In this document: one piece after another, positions 6,845 through 15,793 of the stretch
How positions within the stretch are numbered: position 1 is the stretch's first letter
How the letters are laid out: each line of letters begins with the position of its first letter
Source of the DNA: Magnetovibrio blakemorei
Lineage (GTDB): Bacteria; Pseudomonadota; Alphaproteobacteria; Rhodospirillales; Magnetovibrionaceae
NCBI RefSeq assembly: GCF_001746755.1
Contig: NZ_MCGG01000054.1
Coordinates: 1 to 47,654, forward strand
Direction of reading: 5' to 3'
Length of the DNA: 47,654 nucleotides
Translations under genes and position numbers: made by a program
The notes under the pieces: model-generated
Database searches by the model: none
What the model was told of the DNA's origin: nothing
What the model saw: the letters and a program-made list of their open reading frames with translations, nothing else

Positions 6845-7261
6845 ATGACCCGCGGGATTGAAAAAATTGGCGGCCGGGCCCTCAGTTTTGTGGAAAAAGC
6901 TGGACTGTTGTTGATTGCCGTCGCCACCGTCATCGCCATCGGCCAGGAAGTCATGTTGATGGTTCAAATTTTACAGGTCCGTTTGGCGGATCTGTTGCTT
7001 TTATTCATCTATCTGGAAGTTCTGGCGATGGTGAACAGCTACCTCCAGGCGGGTAGTTTGCCCGTGCGCATGCCGCTTTACATCGCCATGGTCGCGTTGG
7101 CGCGGTTCATCGTTTTGGATGTCAAAAGCATGGACAACCTGCAATTGATCGCGGTTACCGGGGGGATTTTCATCATATCTCTGGCCGTTTTGGCCATCCG
7201 CTACGGCCATGTGCACTACCCCTATGGCGGGGCCAGCATCAAAGAGAATGACGAAGTTTAG
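6845..7261 (+). CDS. psiE: PsiE-family inner-membrane protein
   Basis: A 138-aa protein with four predicted membrane helices (about residues 19-42, 48-67, 76-93 and 99-118). The second carries FIYLEVLAM, and MPLYIAMVALARFIVLD follows; both are hallmarks of the phosphate-starvation-inducible PsiE family (PF06146). Its molecular role is not established even in E. coli, so only the family call is firm. GGGAG lies 9 bases before ATG. A direct repeat of AAAGTTAC with an 11-base period sits upstream (6756-6774); that spacing suits a PhoB/OmpR-type regulator but the bases are not a clear Pho box. Length is normal for the family. Confidence 0.85.
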   Translation: MTRGIEKIGGRALSFVEKAGLLLIAVATVIAIGQEVMLMVQILQVRLADLLLLFIYLEVLAMVNSYLQAGSLPVRMPLYIAMVALARFIVLDVKSMDNLQLIAVTGGIFIISLAVLAIRYGHVHYPYGGASIKENDEV

Positions 7262-7269
7262 AGACGAAT

Positions 7270-8457
7270 TTAGCCCGCCACTACGCGGTTTCGGCCCTCT
7301 TCCTTGGCTCTGTAGAGGTTGGCGTCAGCCATCGCAAACAGCTGCGGCAGAGCACTGTCCGGTGACGGGACGATGGTTGCCACACCAATGCTGATGGTCA
7401 CGTGATCTGCTGCTGAGGATTTTTCATGTTTGAGGTTCAACGCCTCCACTTTGGCCCTGAGTTTTTCGGCAATATCGTGAGCTGCACCCGGTGGTGTGTC
7501 GGGTAAAATACAGGCAAATTCCTCACCGCCATATCGCGCCAGCAAATCGGTTACGCGCCCGATCACTTTGCTCATGCCCAAAGATACGTTCTGCAGACAG
7601 ATGTCCCCTGCGGCATGACCATATTCGTCGTTGTAGAGCTTGAAATGATCGATATCCATAAGGATCAGAGACAACGGCATTTCGGTGCGCATCGCCCGCA
7701 ACCACTCCGTCCCCAGAAACTCATCAAAACGGCGACGATTGGCCAGATCCGTTAAGGCATCCGTCGTCGACAGCGATGCCAATTCGTCGCGGTGTCGGCG
7801 CAGCCGCTGAGTTTGGCGTATTTCACGGACCAACACCATGATGCCAATTAGCGCCGCCAGGGCCACCGCGCAACCACTGAGAACCAACATATTGCGTTGC
7901 GTTGTGGAAATCGCCCGAGTTGCCGCCTGGGCTTCATGGAGCGACTCTTCTTCCACCACGGCGATAAAAGAGTTGATTTGATCAATGACGCCAGATTGGC
8001 CGTCCAGTGCCACGCGCATGGGGGCTAAAGCCTCTTCGACATTGCCTTTTTCAACAACCAGATTCATGGCACTATCAATGGCAGGGCGGGATTCAATGAT
8101 TTTGTTAATCAACGCTTCCATCGCGTGCGTTTCCGGCGGCGTCATATGCAGTTCGATCAGCTTGTCGCGCGCCATCAAGAAATCAACGGCCTTAGCATTA
8201 TATAGGCCGCGCTGCTCATCACGTGCGAAAAAATCGTCCATTGTGGTCGCAAAGGTCAGGTGGAATGAACGCTCGCGAATGGCTTCGCGCATCAAAAATG
8301 CGGATCGAACTTTTTCACGAAACAACGCATCGCGCTGCCATGAAGCACGAGTCTGATCTAAATGTTCAAAACCGATATAGATACTACCCAGCATGCAGGC
8401 AAGGATAGCGCAAAAGCCTATGACTAAGGCTGCGGCCGTATGTCTGAAAATGTGCAC
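7270..8457 (-). CDS. Membrane diguanylate cyclase with helical periplasmic sensor
   Basis: A 395-aa inner-membrane protein that should make cyclic di-GMP from two GTP. Layout: membrane helix about 8-29, helical periplasmic domain about 30-188, second membrane helix about 190-210, short linker, and a GGDEF domain from about 228. The active-site signature is GGEEF (310-314), an active variant, and an RVTD inhibitory-site motif (301-304) sits the standard five residues upstream, so product inhibition is expected. Start is GTG behind a G-rich ribosome binding site. The periplasmic domain is clearly homologous to that of the histidine kinase at 8842-11175, so both may read the same signal. Confidence 0.93.
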   Translation of the reverse strand: MHIFRHTAAALVIGFCAILACMLGSIYIGFEHLDQTRASWQRDALFREKVRSAFLMREAIRERSFHLTFATTMDDFFARDEQRGLYNAKAVDFLMARDKLIELHMTPPETHAMEALINKIIESRPAIDSAMNLVVEKGNVEEALAPMRVALDGQSGVIDQINSFIAVVEEESLHEAQAATRAISTTQRNMLVLSGCAVALAALIGIMVLVREIRQTQRLRRHRDELASLSTTDALTDLANRRRFDEFLGTEWLRAMRTEMPLSLILMDIDHFKLYNDEYGHAAGDICLQNVSLGMSKVIGRVTDLLARYGGEEFACILPDTPPGAAHDIAEKLRAKVEALNLKHEKSSAADHVTISIGVATIVPSPDSALPQLFAMADANLYRAKEEGRNRVVAG

Positions 8458-8548
8458 GTTTCCCCCCAGGAAGAGTGCGGCGCCTCAACTCTTTATATAC
8501 CCCATATATACTATCAGTAGCAACTGAAGAAGTAGGGGATGCAATGCG

Positions 8549-8767
8549 TTAAGCGGAAGGATGTTTACTGGCGGTGCGGCCCTGGTCCGTAACGCTGGCC
8601 ATATTGAAGCCCTGACCGAACGGCTTTAACTTGAGCCATCCTTTGCCTTCGCATTCTTGAAGCGTGCGAAACAACACGGTTCCATCATTATCGGACGGGA
8701 CCGCGATGTCTCCAGACTGGACAATCAATTCAAGCAACAGTCTTTGTTGCGGCAAAACGTTCGGCAT
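8549..8767 (-). CDS. Small hypothetical protein
   Basis: A 72-aa protein with AAAGGTGA a short way before ATG. The sequence (LLLELIVQSGDIAV, then LQECEGKGWLKLKPF, then ASVTDQGR) looks like a short winged-helix fragment of the kind seen in MarR-like proteins. That is a weak resemblance, so DNA binding is only a guess. It lies between the two membrane signalling genes on the same strand, 74 bases from the histidine kinase gene, and could be co-transcribed with it. Confidence 0.5.
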   Translation of the reverse strand: MPNVLPQQRLLLELIVQSGDIAVPSDNDGTVLFRTLQECEGKGWLKLKPFGQGFNMASVTDQGRTASKHPSA

Positions 8768-8841
8768 ACATTCACCTTTCAGGCACCTGCCCGAAGCCTA
8801 ACCTCATATGCGCCTTTTGAACAGTTCCCATTATCAGGCCG

Positions 8842-11175
8842 TTAAGACCAAACGACACGCTCTGCCGGCAATATCACGATGACCGTTGTGCCCTGTCCGG
8901 CCTGGCTTTCAATTTGCAAAGAACCGCCGTGTTTTTTCATCAATTTCTGGCTCAGCGGCAACCCCAGTCCCGCACCATCATACTTGCGGGCCAATGAACC
9001 ATCGACTTGGCCAAACATCTCAAACACGGTTTCAATATCGCGTTCTGCAATGCCGATGCCGTTGTCGATCACAAGAATACGGAAATTGCTTCCGCTTTCC
9101 CCTTCTGTGCGGACCTCGATACGCCCCCCCCTGTCGGTGAACTTTACGGCGTTATGCAACACATTTAAAAGCACCTGCTTGAGGCGTCGTTTGTCAGCGA
9201 TCAGCGTCGGCAGCGGACCCATGCCCACAAACGAGATTTTGTTGCCGGCCTCGGCGGCCCGTGACTGGACCTGGGACAAGGACTCCCGGATCAGCGCCTC
9301 CGCCTCAAACGTCTCTTCCTTCAAGGGGAATTCATTCGTTTCAATGCGCGACACATCCAGCAAATCATTGATCAAGCCATAAAGGTGATGCCCAGAGCCT
9401 GAAATGTGCCCCAGATATTCCTTATAGCGTTCCGAGCCAATCGGACCGAGCTTTTCAAGTTCCATCATTTCCGAATAGCCGATAATGGCGTTCAGCGGGG
9501 TGCGCAGTTCGTGCGACATGTTGGCGAGAAACTCGGTCTTCGTTCTGTTGGCCAGCTCTGCACGCTCTTTTTCCCGGCGCAATTCCTCTTCTTTATAGTG
9601 ACGGTGAATAACCCCCGCCAGCGTATCGGCAACCGACCACACCAACCGGCGTTCATGTTCCGTAACGATGTGACCGTGGGGCGTATACAAATTCACCACA
9701 CCAAGGTTGTCATTGGCATAATTGATGGGCACACAAAAATGGCCATGCTCATCGTTGCTTAACGGAGGATGGTCGTGGTCTTCATCGATGCACGATTTCT
9801 CGATTTCCATTTTGCTTTGCGCCACTTTGCCGCACAAGCAATATCCGATATCGATTTGTTTACAGGCCACAGCCAAGTCGGAGCCAAGGTTAGATTGTGC
9901 CCGCATTTGCAAGTGACCGAGCTTTTCATCGGTGAGAAAAATGCTGCCCTTGCTGTGCAGTCCCAGCTCATGTCGATCCAAAATCGAATCGAGGGCAACT
10001 TGTAAAATATGATCCAAATCGTCCGACGTCAAAGACAGGCGCAAAATCGACGCCACCAATGCGGTGTCTTCAGCCAGTTGGTGAATTTCATGTTCAGCGG
10101 TTTTTTGCGCTGAAATGTCGCTGACGATGCCCACAAACTTGACCTCATCACCCAACCGCATCCGGCTGATCGCTAACCACATGGGAAATTCACTTCCATC
10201 TTTGCGCAATCCGACCAGTTCCCGGCCCACGCCAATGATGCCCGGTTTTCCACCCCGCATATAATCATCCATATATTTTCGGTGATGCTGGGCGTGAAAT
10301 CCCGGCATCAACTTTTCAACGCCTTGGCCCAATATTTCATCCGCCGAAAACCCGAATATCCGCTCCGAAGCCGGATTGAAGCTTTCAATGCGACCCGTTT
10401 TATCCGTCGAGATGATGCCGTCGGCTGCGGTCTCGATAATGGTTCGGTAATGGGTGTCGCGTTCACCCAGTTGGGCGGTGCGTTCGTGGACCCTTTGTTC
10501 AAGGGTTTTGGTGTGGGCGACTTCGCGGCGCACCACGTATACGCCGATGAGTATGGATAAAACGATCAAAAACAAACCCAATCCCGAAATGAGTTTCATT
10601 TCGTGTGCCCGAATGTTCTTCAACATAAGTTGCTGTGCGTTCGTTTCGGCCTCAACTTCTGCGACAAAAATATTGAGCGCGTTATTCACCTCGACAAAGT
10701 TGCGCAACGACTCGCGGACAAGGGCTTGTACACCTTCACTCCACTGTTCTTCCACAGCCAAGTCCATGGCGCGGTCCGAACTGGGTTGGGTTTTCTGAAC
10801 CGCTTTGAGAAGGCGTTCAAAGGCCACGCGCTCACCGGGGCTGAGGCGGTCTTGATCAATGCGGCGCTGGGCCATGATAAAGTTGCCCGCATAACCCGCC
10901 ATGTCTTGACGCAACTCGTCACGATCAAAATAATCTTCAAGGGCTGTGACGCTAAACAAATTGATCATGCGCTTTTCGGCCGCATCGCGCATTTGATAGG
11001 CGGCAAAATTCTTTTCCAGCAAATCGGTATTGAGGCGATCACTTTCCGTCATTGTGCTGATGTGAAAGTAAAATAGCCCAACGAGTCCCACCATTCCGAT
11101 GAGAATCACTGCAAACCCCGAGATCAAACCATAGGCATTGCGAAAACGCGCCGACACAAAACCATCCCCCCACAT
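8842..11175 (-). CDS. Membrane PAS-GAF sensor histidine kinase
   Basis: A 777-aa inner-membrane kinase. Layout: membrane helix about 18-38, periplasmic helical sensor about 40-192, membrane helix about 196-216, coiled linker (TLEQRVHERTAQL), PAS about 240-360, GAF-type domain about 370-530 with several cysteines (C438, C446, C448, C462, C481), HisKA with the phosphorylated histidine H555 in FLANMSHELRTPLNAI, and a HATPase domain with N box (NVLHNAVKF), DNGIGI and GAGLGLPL boxes. No receiver domain is attached and no response regulator gene is nearby, so its partner is elsewhere. The sensor domain is homologous to that of the adjacent diguanylate cyclase. The cysteine cluster in the GAF part could hold a redox centre or metal; this is inference. 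Confidence 0.92.
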   Translation of the reverse strand: MWGDGFVSARFRNAYGLISGFAVILIGMVGLVGLFYFHISTMTESDRLNTDLLEKNFAAYQMRDAAEKRMINLFSVTALEDYFDRDELRQDMAGYAGNFIMAQRRIDQDRLSPGERVAFERLLKAVQKTQPSSDRAMDLAVEEQWSEGVQALVRESLRNFVEVNNALNIFVAEVEAETNAQQLMLKNIRAHEMKLISGLGLFLIVLSILIGVYVVRREVAHTKTLEQRVHERTAQLGERDTHYRTIIETAADGIISTDKTGRIESFNPASERIFGFSADEILGQGVEKLMPGFHAQHHRKYMDDYMRGGKPGIIGVGRELVGLRKDGSEFPMWLAISRMRLGDEVKFVGIVSDISAQKTAEHEIHQLAEDTALVASILRLSLTSDDLDHILQVALDSILDRHELGLHSKGSIFLTDEKLGHLQMRAQSNLGSDLAVACKQIDIGYCLCGKVAQSKMEIEKSCIDEDHDHPPLSNDEHGHFCVPINYANDNLGVVNLYTPHGHIVTEHERRLVWSVADTLAGVIHRHYKEEELRREKERAELANRTKTEFLANMSHELRTPLNAIIGYSEMMELEKLGPIGSERYKEYLGHISGSGHHLYGLINDLLDVSRIETNEFPLKEETFEAEALIRESLSQVQSRAAEAGNKISFVGMGPLPTLIADKRRLKQVLLNVLHNAVKFTDRGGRIEVRTEGESGSNFRILVIDNGIGIAERDIETVFEMFGQVDGSLARKYDGAGLGLPLSQKLMKKHGGSLQIESQAGQGTTVIVILPAERVVWS

Positions 11176-11524
11176 GACAGCCCATATTTTAGAATCGCTC
11201 TCGATACTTCTTTGATCGTATTAACGGCAAGTTCTTTTTGTGATTTACAATGAAATCGCGCGTAAAATCAGGAGTTAGCGTTCATGAAACAGGCCTGTTG
11301 CACTGACAAAGCAACTTGTTTTGTGCTCTTATGTTAATGCAGACGGATTATACAACTAATAGTATGTATAATCAACGCATTCTTAGACTTCAAGCAAATG
11401 CATTGCATCATTCAGCTTGCGGCTTGGGGTTGATTGATGTTCGCCAAACGGTATGAGGCAGTGTATACCTGTGCGCAAATTTATCACTCAAGATCCTCTA
11501 TTGAATAACGAAGGAGCATCCCTC
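11176..11524. other. Divergent intergenic region with operator-like palindrome
   Basis: 349 bases between the kinase (minus) and ppiC (plus). A perfect inverted repeat GATTATACA (11346-11354) / TGTATAATC (11365-11373) with a 10-base spacer is the main feature. No gene seen. Confidence 0.5.
11346..11373. promoter_or_regulatory. Perfect inverted repeat, candidate operator
   Basis: Two 9-base arms, GATTATACA and TGTATAATC, with centres 19 bases apart, about two helical turns. This is typical of a dimeric regulator site and may act on ppiC, the kinase gene, or both. Confidence 0.45.
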
Positions 11525-11845
11525 ATGTCCAAAACCGTTTCCGCATCCCACATCCTTTTAATGTACGCTGGTTCCATGCGGTCTTCCGCGTCGCGTTCCA
11601 AGGACGAAGCGAAACAACAGATTGAGGCCCTCAAAGCCGAACTTGATGGCGGTGCCTCATTTGCCGATCTCGCCAAAGAACATTCCGATTGTCCATCTGG
11701 CGCAGACGGTGGATCGCTGGGAACGTTTGGTAAAGGCCAGATGGTTCGCGAGTTTGAAGAAACCACCTTTGCCATGGACGTTGACCAGATCAGCGACGTG
11801 GTTGAAACAGATTTCGGCTACCACTTGATTCAACGCACCGGCTGA
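11525..11845 (+). CDS. ppiC: Parvulin-type peptidyl-prolyl isomerase
   Basis: A 106-aa single-domain parvulin. ASHILLMY opens the domain, followed by SFADLAKEHSDCPSGADGGSLG (split here as SFADLAKEHSDC and GADGGSLGTFGKGQM), FEETTFAMD and a closing TDFGYHLIQRTG. These are the rotamase family signature and active-site histidines. It speeds cis-trans isomerisation of X-Pro bonds during folding and has no signal peptide, so it acts in the cytoplasm, like E. coli PpiC. GAAGGAG lies 7 bases before the chosen ATG; the frame is open further upstream but without a start that fits. A strong terminator follows at once, so it is probably a single-gene unit. Confidence 0.93.
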   Translation: MSKTVSASHILLMYAGSMRSSASRSKDEAKQQIEALKAELDGGASFADLAKEHSDCPSGADGGSLGTFGKGQMVREFEETTFAMDVDQISDVVETDFGYHLIQRTG

Positions 11846-11861
11846 TTTTCTGACGTCTCAC

Positions 11862-11905
11862 AATAAATGCTCTCTCAACGTGCCGTTGGGGGAGCATTTT
11901 ATTGC
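11862..11905 (+). terminator. Strong rho-independent terminator after ppiC
   Basis: AATAAATGCTC... pairs with ...GAGCATTTTATT around a CAACG-TGC-CGTTG apex, followed by T-rich sequence. The long A/T base of the stem makes it work in both directions. Confidence 0.8.
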
Positions 11906-11986
11906 CCAATGTTTATATTTAGAATTGATCTAATCCGTCTGACTTATGGTCATGTATATGCATGGAAGCTATAACCCCCACACCTT

Positions 11987-12028
11987 TTGGACTTATCGAT
12001 TCGTGTATTGGACTTATCGATTCGTGTA
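11987..12028. repeat. Perfect 21-base tandem duplication
   Basis: The unit 11987-12007 (TTGGACTTATCGATTC plus 5 more bases) is repeated exactly and directly adjacent at 12008-12028. It lies just upstream of the 12057 gene. Each unit contains the palindrome ATCGAT. Confidence 0.9.
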
Positions 12029-12056
12029 AAAACTGCAGTGGTGGGAAGGATATGTT

Positions 12057-12254
12057 GTGACCGAACAAGACCGCATAAATCTGATCTTATCCCAAGCAAA
12101 CATCGCCAAGGCTGCCGTCGCGGCAGAGTTAGCGCAGCCTAAAGATCGCCAATCCAAAAACCTCCATCAAGCGCTCTTGGCCATTGAGGCCATTTTAATG
12201 TTGGCCGATTCACATGTTTTGGCCACTTCAAGCCCTCAACCCAACGCGGCCTAG
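12057..12254 (+). CDS. Small hypothetical helical protein
   Basis: A 65-aa, alanine-rich helical protein. It starts at GTG 12057, with GGGAAGGA ending 6 bases upstream. No membrane segment, cysteine cluster or known family is recognised. It follows the 21-base tandem repeat, which may be part of its control region, and precedes the Atm1-type transporter gene by about 116 bases on the same strand. Coding is supported by the ribosome binding site and GC-rich codon use only. Confidence 0.5.
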   Translation: MTEQDRINLILSQANIAKAAVAAELAQPKDRQSKNLHQALLAIEAILMLADSHVLATSSPQPNAA

Positions 12255-12370
12255 AGTCTCTTTCAAGCTCTTGATTTTACTTTTTTGTTGCTCCGCCATA
12301 GCATCTAGGCGCGGTCATGCTTATTATTGTCGGTATTGATCTGCAAACACTTAGGGGCAAGTTTTGAATC

Positions 12371-14269
12371 ATGCGCGGCATGGCACACCCAACACCTCGC
12401 ACAAAACGCACTGGTCCCAGCACGGACTGGCAAACCATTCGCGCCCTCGCCCCTTATCTGTGGCCCGCGAACAGGTTCGATTTGCGGGTACGGGTGGTGC
12501 TCTCCATGGCGCTGTTGCTGGCGGCCAAGGGAGCGACAGTGGTGGTGCCGGTTATACTCAAGTACGCGGTCGATGCGCTCAGCTCCCCCACCATGCTCGT
12601 TGGGTTGGCCTCGATCCCGGTTGGATTGATGCTGGCTTATGGGGCGGCGCGCATTTTTTCGCTGACGTTTAAAGAGTTACAGGCGGCCATTTTTGCCAAT
12701 GTGACCCACCACGCCATCCGTGAGGTCGCGCTGGAAACCTTCAAGCACCTGCACAAGCTGTCGCTGCGCTTTCATCTGGAACGCCAAACCGGAGGTCTCA
12801 GCCGCTCCATAGAACGCGGCACCTCGGGCATTGAGTTTTTGCTGCGCATGATGCTGTTCAACATCATCCCCACCATGGTCGAAATCGCCTTGGTGGGCGT
12901 GTTGTTGTGGACCTTTCTCAGCCCCGCATTTGCGTTGGCCACCTTGGGCACCATCGCCGCCTATGTGGTGTGGACGGTGGCGCTGACCAATTGGCGCACC
13001 CGCTTTCGTCGACAAATGAATGACAACGATTCCAATGCCCACACCAAAGCCATCGACAGCTTGTTGAACTATGAGACCGTCAAATATTTCGGCAACGAAG
13101 AGTTGGAAGCCCGGCGCTTTGACGTCGCCTTGGCGGGCTATGAAAAGGCCGCCATCAAATCCAAAACGTCGCTGGCCATGCTCAACACCGGACAAGGGGC
13201 CATCATTGCCATTGGAGTTACCATCGTCATGTTGATGGCATCGTTTGGGGTGCGTGAAGGCACCTTAACGGTGGGTGATTTTGTGTTGGTGAACACCTAT
13301 CTGTTACAGCTGTATCTGCCGCTGAATTTTCTCGGCTCCGCGTACCGCGAAATCAAATACGCGCTCACCGACATGGAAGACATGTTCAGTCTGCTCAGCG
13401 CCAATGCCGAAATCGAAGATGTACCGAGCGCCCCGGATCTCAACGTCGGCGGCGGCGAAGTGCGTTTTGAAGACGTGACGTTTGCGTATGATCCGCGTCG
13501 TCCGGTGCTGCAAAACGTCAGCTTCACTGTACCACCGGGAAAATCAGTCGCCATCGTCGGCGCATCGGGGGCGGGCAAATCCACTCTGTCACGCTTGCTG
13601 TTTCGCTTTTACGACATCAGTGGCGGCTCCATTTCCATTGATGGGCAAAACATTCAAAGCGTGTCGCAAAACAGTTTGCGCGCAGCCATTGGCATCGTGC
13701 CCCAAGACACGGTGCTGTTTAACGATTCAATCTATTACAACATCGCCTATGGCCGCCCTGGCGCCAGTCCGTCTGAAATCGAACAGGCGGCCCGGCTGGC
13801 CAAGATCCATGACTTTGTCTTAGGTCTGCCCGATGGCTATGACACCGTCGTGGGGGAACGCGGGCTGAAGTTATCGGGTGGCGAAAAACAACGCGTCGCC
13901 ATTGCGCGCACCATCTTAAAAGCCCCCGCCGTGTTGTTGTTCGATGAAGCGACCTCGGCGCTCGATACCCACACGGAAAAAGAAATCCAGGCATCTCTCA
14001 AAGACGTTGCGACCGGGCGCACCAGCTTGGTCATCGCGCATCGCTTGTCCACCGTCGTCGATTCCGATGAAATCTTGGTGCTCGACAATGGCCGCATCAA
14101 AGAACGCGGAACCCACGCCATTTTAATGGCCCAAGCGGGCCTTTACGCCGCCATGTGGAAACGCCAACAAGAAGCATCAGAGGCCGAACAATCTTTGGAA
14201 CACACAGACACAGTGGACGTTGACAACTGGATAAACGAAGTCGACGAGGACCTGTTCATTCACTCTTGA
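12371..14269 (+). CDS. Atm1-type ABC exporter
   Basis: A 632-aa half-transporter with membrane and ATPase parts fused. The first 330 residues hold six membrane helices of the ABC exporter fold. The ATPase domain shows Walker A GASGAGKST (about residue 397), a Q-loop in IGIVPQDT, the signature LSGGEKQR (about 501), Walker B LLFDEATSALD and the H-loop IAHRLST. NYETVKYFGNE in the cytoplasmic loop is typical of the Atm1/HMT1 branch. In mitochondria and alphaproteobacteria that branch exports glutathione-linked sulfur or metal conjugates. A link to the isc operon of this window is plausible but the two are about 6 kb apart. Start is ATG 12371 or 12380; neither has a strong ribosome binding site. 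Confidence 0.92.
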   Translation: MRGMAHPTPRTKRTGPSTDWQTIRALAPYLWPANRFDLRVRVVLSMALLLAAKGATVVVPVILKYAVDALSSPTMLVGLASIPVGLMLAYGAARIFSLTFKELQAAIFANVTHHAIREVALETFKHLHKLSLRFHLERQTGGLSRSIERGTSGIEFLLRMMLFNIIPTMVEIALVGVLLWTFLSPAFALATLGTIAAYVVWTVALTNWRTRFRRQMNDNDSNAHTKAIDSLLNYETVKYFGNEELEARRFDVALAGYEKAAIKSKTSLAMLNTGQGAIIAIGVTIVMLMASFGVREGTLTVGDFVLVNTYLLQLYLPLNFLGSAYREIKYALTDMEDMFSLLSANAEIEDVPSAPDLNVGGGEVRFEDVTFAYDPRRPVLQNVSFTVPPGKSVAIVGASGAGKSTLSRLLFRFYDISGGSISIDGQNIQSVSQNSLRAAIGIVPQDTVLFNDSIYYNIAYGRPGASPSEIEQAARLAKIHDFVLGLPDGYDTVVGERGLKLSGGEKQRVAIARTILKAPAVLLFDEATSALDTHTEKEIQASLKDVATGRTSLVIAHRLSTVVDSDEILVLDNGRIKERGTHAILMAQAGLYAAMWKRQQEASEAEQSLEHTDTVDVDNWINEVDEDLFIHS

Positions 14270-14320
14270 TCACGAGGACATGGATGCCATAATGCTCTTA
14301 TTCAAAGAGGGAGTATAAAC

Positions 14321-15793
14321 GTGATCAACCTGCGCCTGCCCGTTTACACGGTTCTTGCCCTCACTTTTACGCAACCCACTTGGGCGCAGATGCCCGGTGG
14401 GATACAAGGTGGAGGGATGCAAGGCCGAATGCAGCCTCCCCCCGAAGCCAGCCAAGCATGCCTCGGCAAGTCTCAAAATGATGCATGTTCCTTCACCACC
14501 CCGCGCGGTCCCATGACGGGTACCTGCGGTTCGCCACCCATGCAAACGCAATTGCTGTGCATGCCGCAAGGGGGACCTCCCGGTATGTCACAAGGGGGTA
14601 TGTCGCAAGGTGGCATATCGCAAGGGGGCATATCGCAGGGTGGCCGGCCTCAAGGCGGACCCCAGATGGGCGGACGCCCACAAGGTGGTGGCACGCAAGG
14701 CGGTCGACGCGGCGCGGACATCGTTGCGCGCAACCCAGGTGCCAAGACCGTCACCAGCAAAGTTCCCGATACCCAGCAAGGCAGTTGCTTCGATACTCGT
14801 TCTCAGATCACCTGCCCCCGCGAAGGCGACGCGCTGTACGGCCAAGACGCCAACTATGTGGGGCCGGAAACCAGTTACACGGACAACGGCGACGGCACCG
14901 TTCAAGACAGCGTGACGGGCTTGCTGTGGCAAAAGGCCCACAACGCCAAACGGCTGGGCTTTGGGGATGCCGCAAACGCGTGCGCCAACCTGACCCTGGG
15001 CGGACGCACCGATTGGCGTCTGCCCAACATCAAGGAATTGTTTTCCCTGTCAGATTTCCGCGGTTCTCAATCCAGACGCTTTTTCATTGACGATGTCTTT
15101 GACCTGAAAGAACCAGGTGCCGAAATTTTGCAAGGCGACCGCTTTGCCTCTTCCCACTTTACGGGCATGATGGGCCAAACATGGTCATCGACGATTTACA
15201 CCGGCGTGCATTACGGTCGCCCCGGCGTCGAAGCCGCGTTTTTCTACAACTTCCTCGACGGCCACCTCAAACAAGCCCCGACCGAGGGGCGTAACACGCT
15301 TTTTTATCGATGCGTAAGCGGGCCCGAGTGGGGCGACAACGTCTTTGTCGACAACGGCGACGCCACGGTCACCGACACCGCATTAGGCCTGACGTGGCAA
15401 AAATCTGACGACGGCCAAAGCCGTGACTGGCCTGCTGCTCTGAAATACTGTGAAAGCTTAACCCTGGCGGGCCGTAGCGATTGGCGCTTGCCCAACGTGA
15501 AGGAACTGCAAAGCATCGTCGATTATTCGAAAAATGATCCCGCTTTGGACCAACGCTTTTTACACCAAAGCGACAAAAAAGGCTGGTTCTGGTCCAGCAC
15601 CACCCACGGCGATAACATCACCATGGCGTCTTATGTGTGCTTTGGCAAATGCGTCTCCAAGTCCGGCATCGACACCCACGGCGCCGGCGCCCAACGCAGC
15701 GACCCCAAAAGCGGCAACGCCAAAAACTGGTCCAGCCTCGGCGGTCAAGAAGACGAAGTGCGGATCAACAACTTGGTGCGGTGTGTGCGGTGA
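14321..15793 (+). CDS. Secreted DUF1566 (Lcl-like) repeat protein
   Basis: A 490-aa protein with a signal peptide (cleavage probably after TWAQ, about residue 23). Next comes a cysteine-bearing segment (ACLGKSQNDACSFTTPRGP...GTC...LLCMP), then a low-complexity stretch of GGMSQ/GGISQ and PQGG repeats (about 85-130), then two DUF1566 domains. Each begins DNGD(G/A)TV.D...GL.WQK and contains GR(T/S)DWRLPN(I/V)KEL (about residues 228 and 388). DUF1566/Lcl domains occur in exported, often surface or adhesion, proteins; binding partners are unknown. It follows the Atm1-type gene by 51 bases on the same strand, but no functional link is evident. Paired cysteines suggest disulfides outside the cytoplasm. 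Confidence 0.88.
   Translation: MINLRLPVYTVLALTFTQPTWAQMPGGIQGGGMQGRMQPPPEASQACLGKSQNDACSFTTPRGPMTGTCGSPPMQTQLLCMPQGGPPGMSQGGMSQGGISQGGISQGGRPQGGPQMGGRPQGGGTQGGRRGADIVARNPGAKTVTSKVPDTQQGSCFDTRSQITCPREGDALYGQDANYVGPETSYTDNGDGTVQDSVTGLLWQKAHNAKRLGFGDAANACANLTLGGRTDWRLPNIKELFSLSDFRGSQSRRFFIDDVFDLKEPGAEILQGDRFASSHFTGMMGQTWSSTIYTGVHYGRPGVEAAFFYNFLDGHLKQAPTEGRNTLFYRCVSGPEWGDNVFVDNGDATVTDTALGLTWQKSDDGQSRDWPAALKYCESLTLAGRSDWRLPNVKELQSIVDYSKNDPALDQRFLHQSDKKGWFWSSTTHGDNITMASYVCFGKCVSKSGIDTHGAGAQRSDPKSGNAKNWSSLGGQEDEVRINNLVRCVR
14584..14643 (+). repeat. Four 15-base tandem repeats coding GG(M/I)SQ
   Basis: In-frame 15-base units encode GG followed by M/I, S and Q four times, inside the DUF1566 protein's linker. 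Units differ mainly at third positions. Confidence 0.75.
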
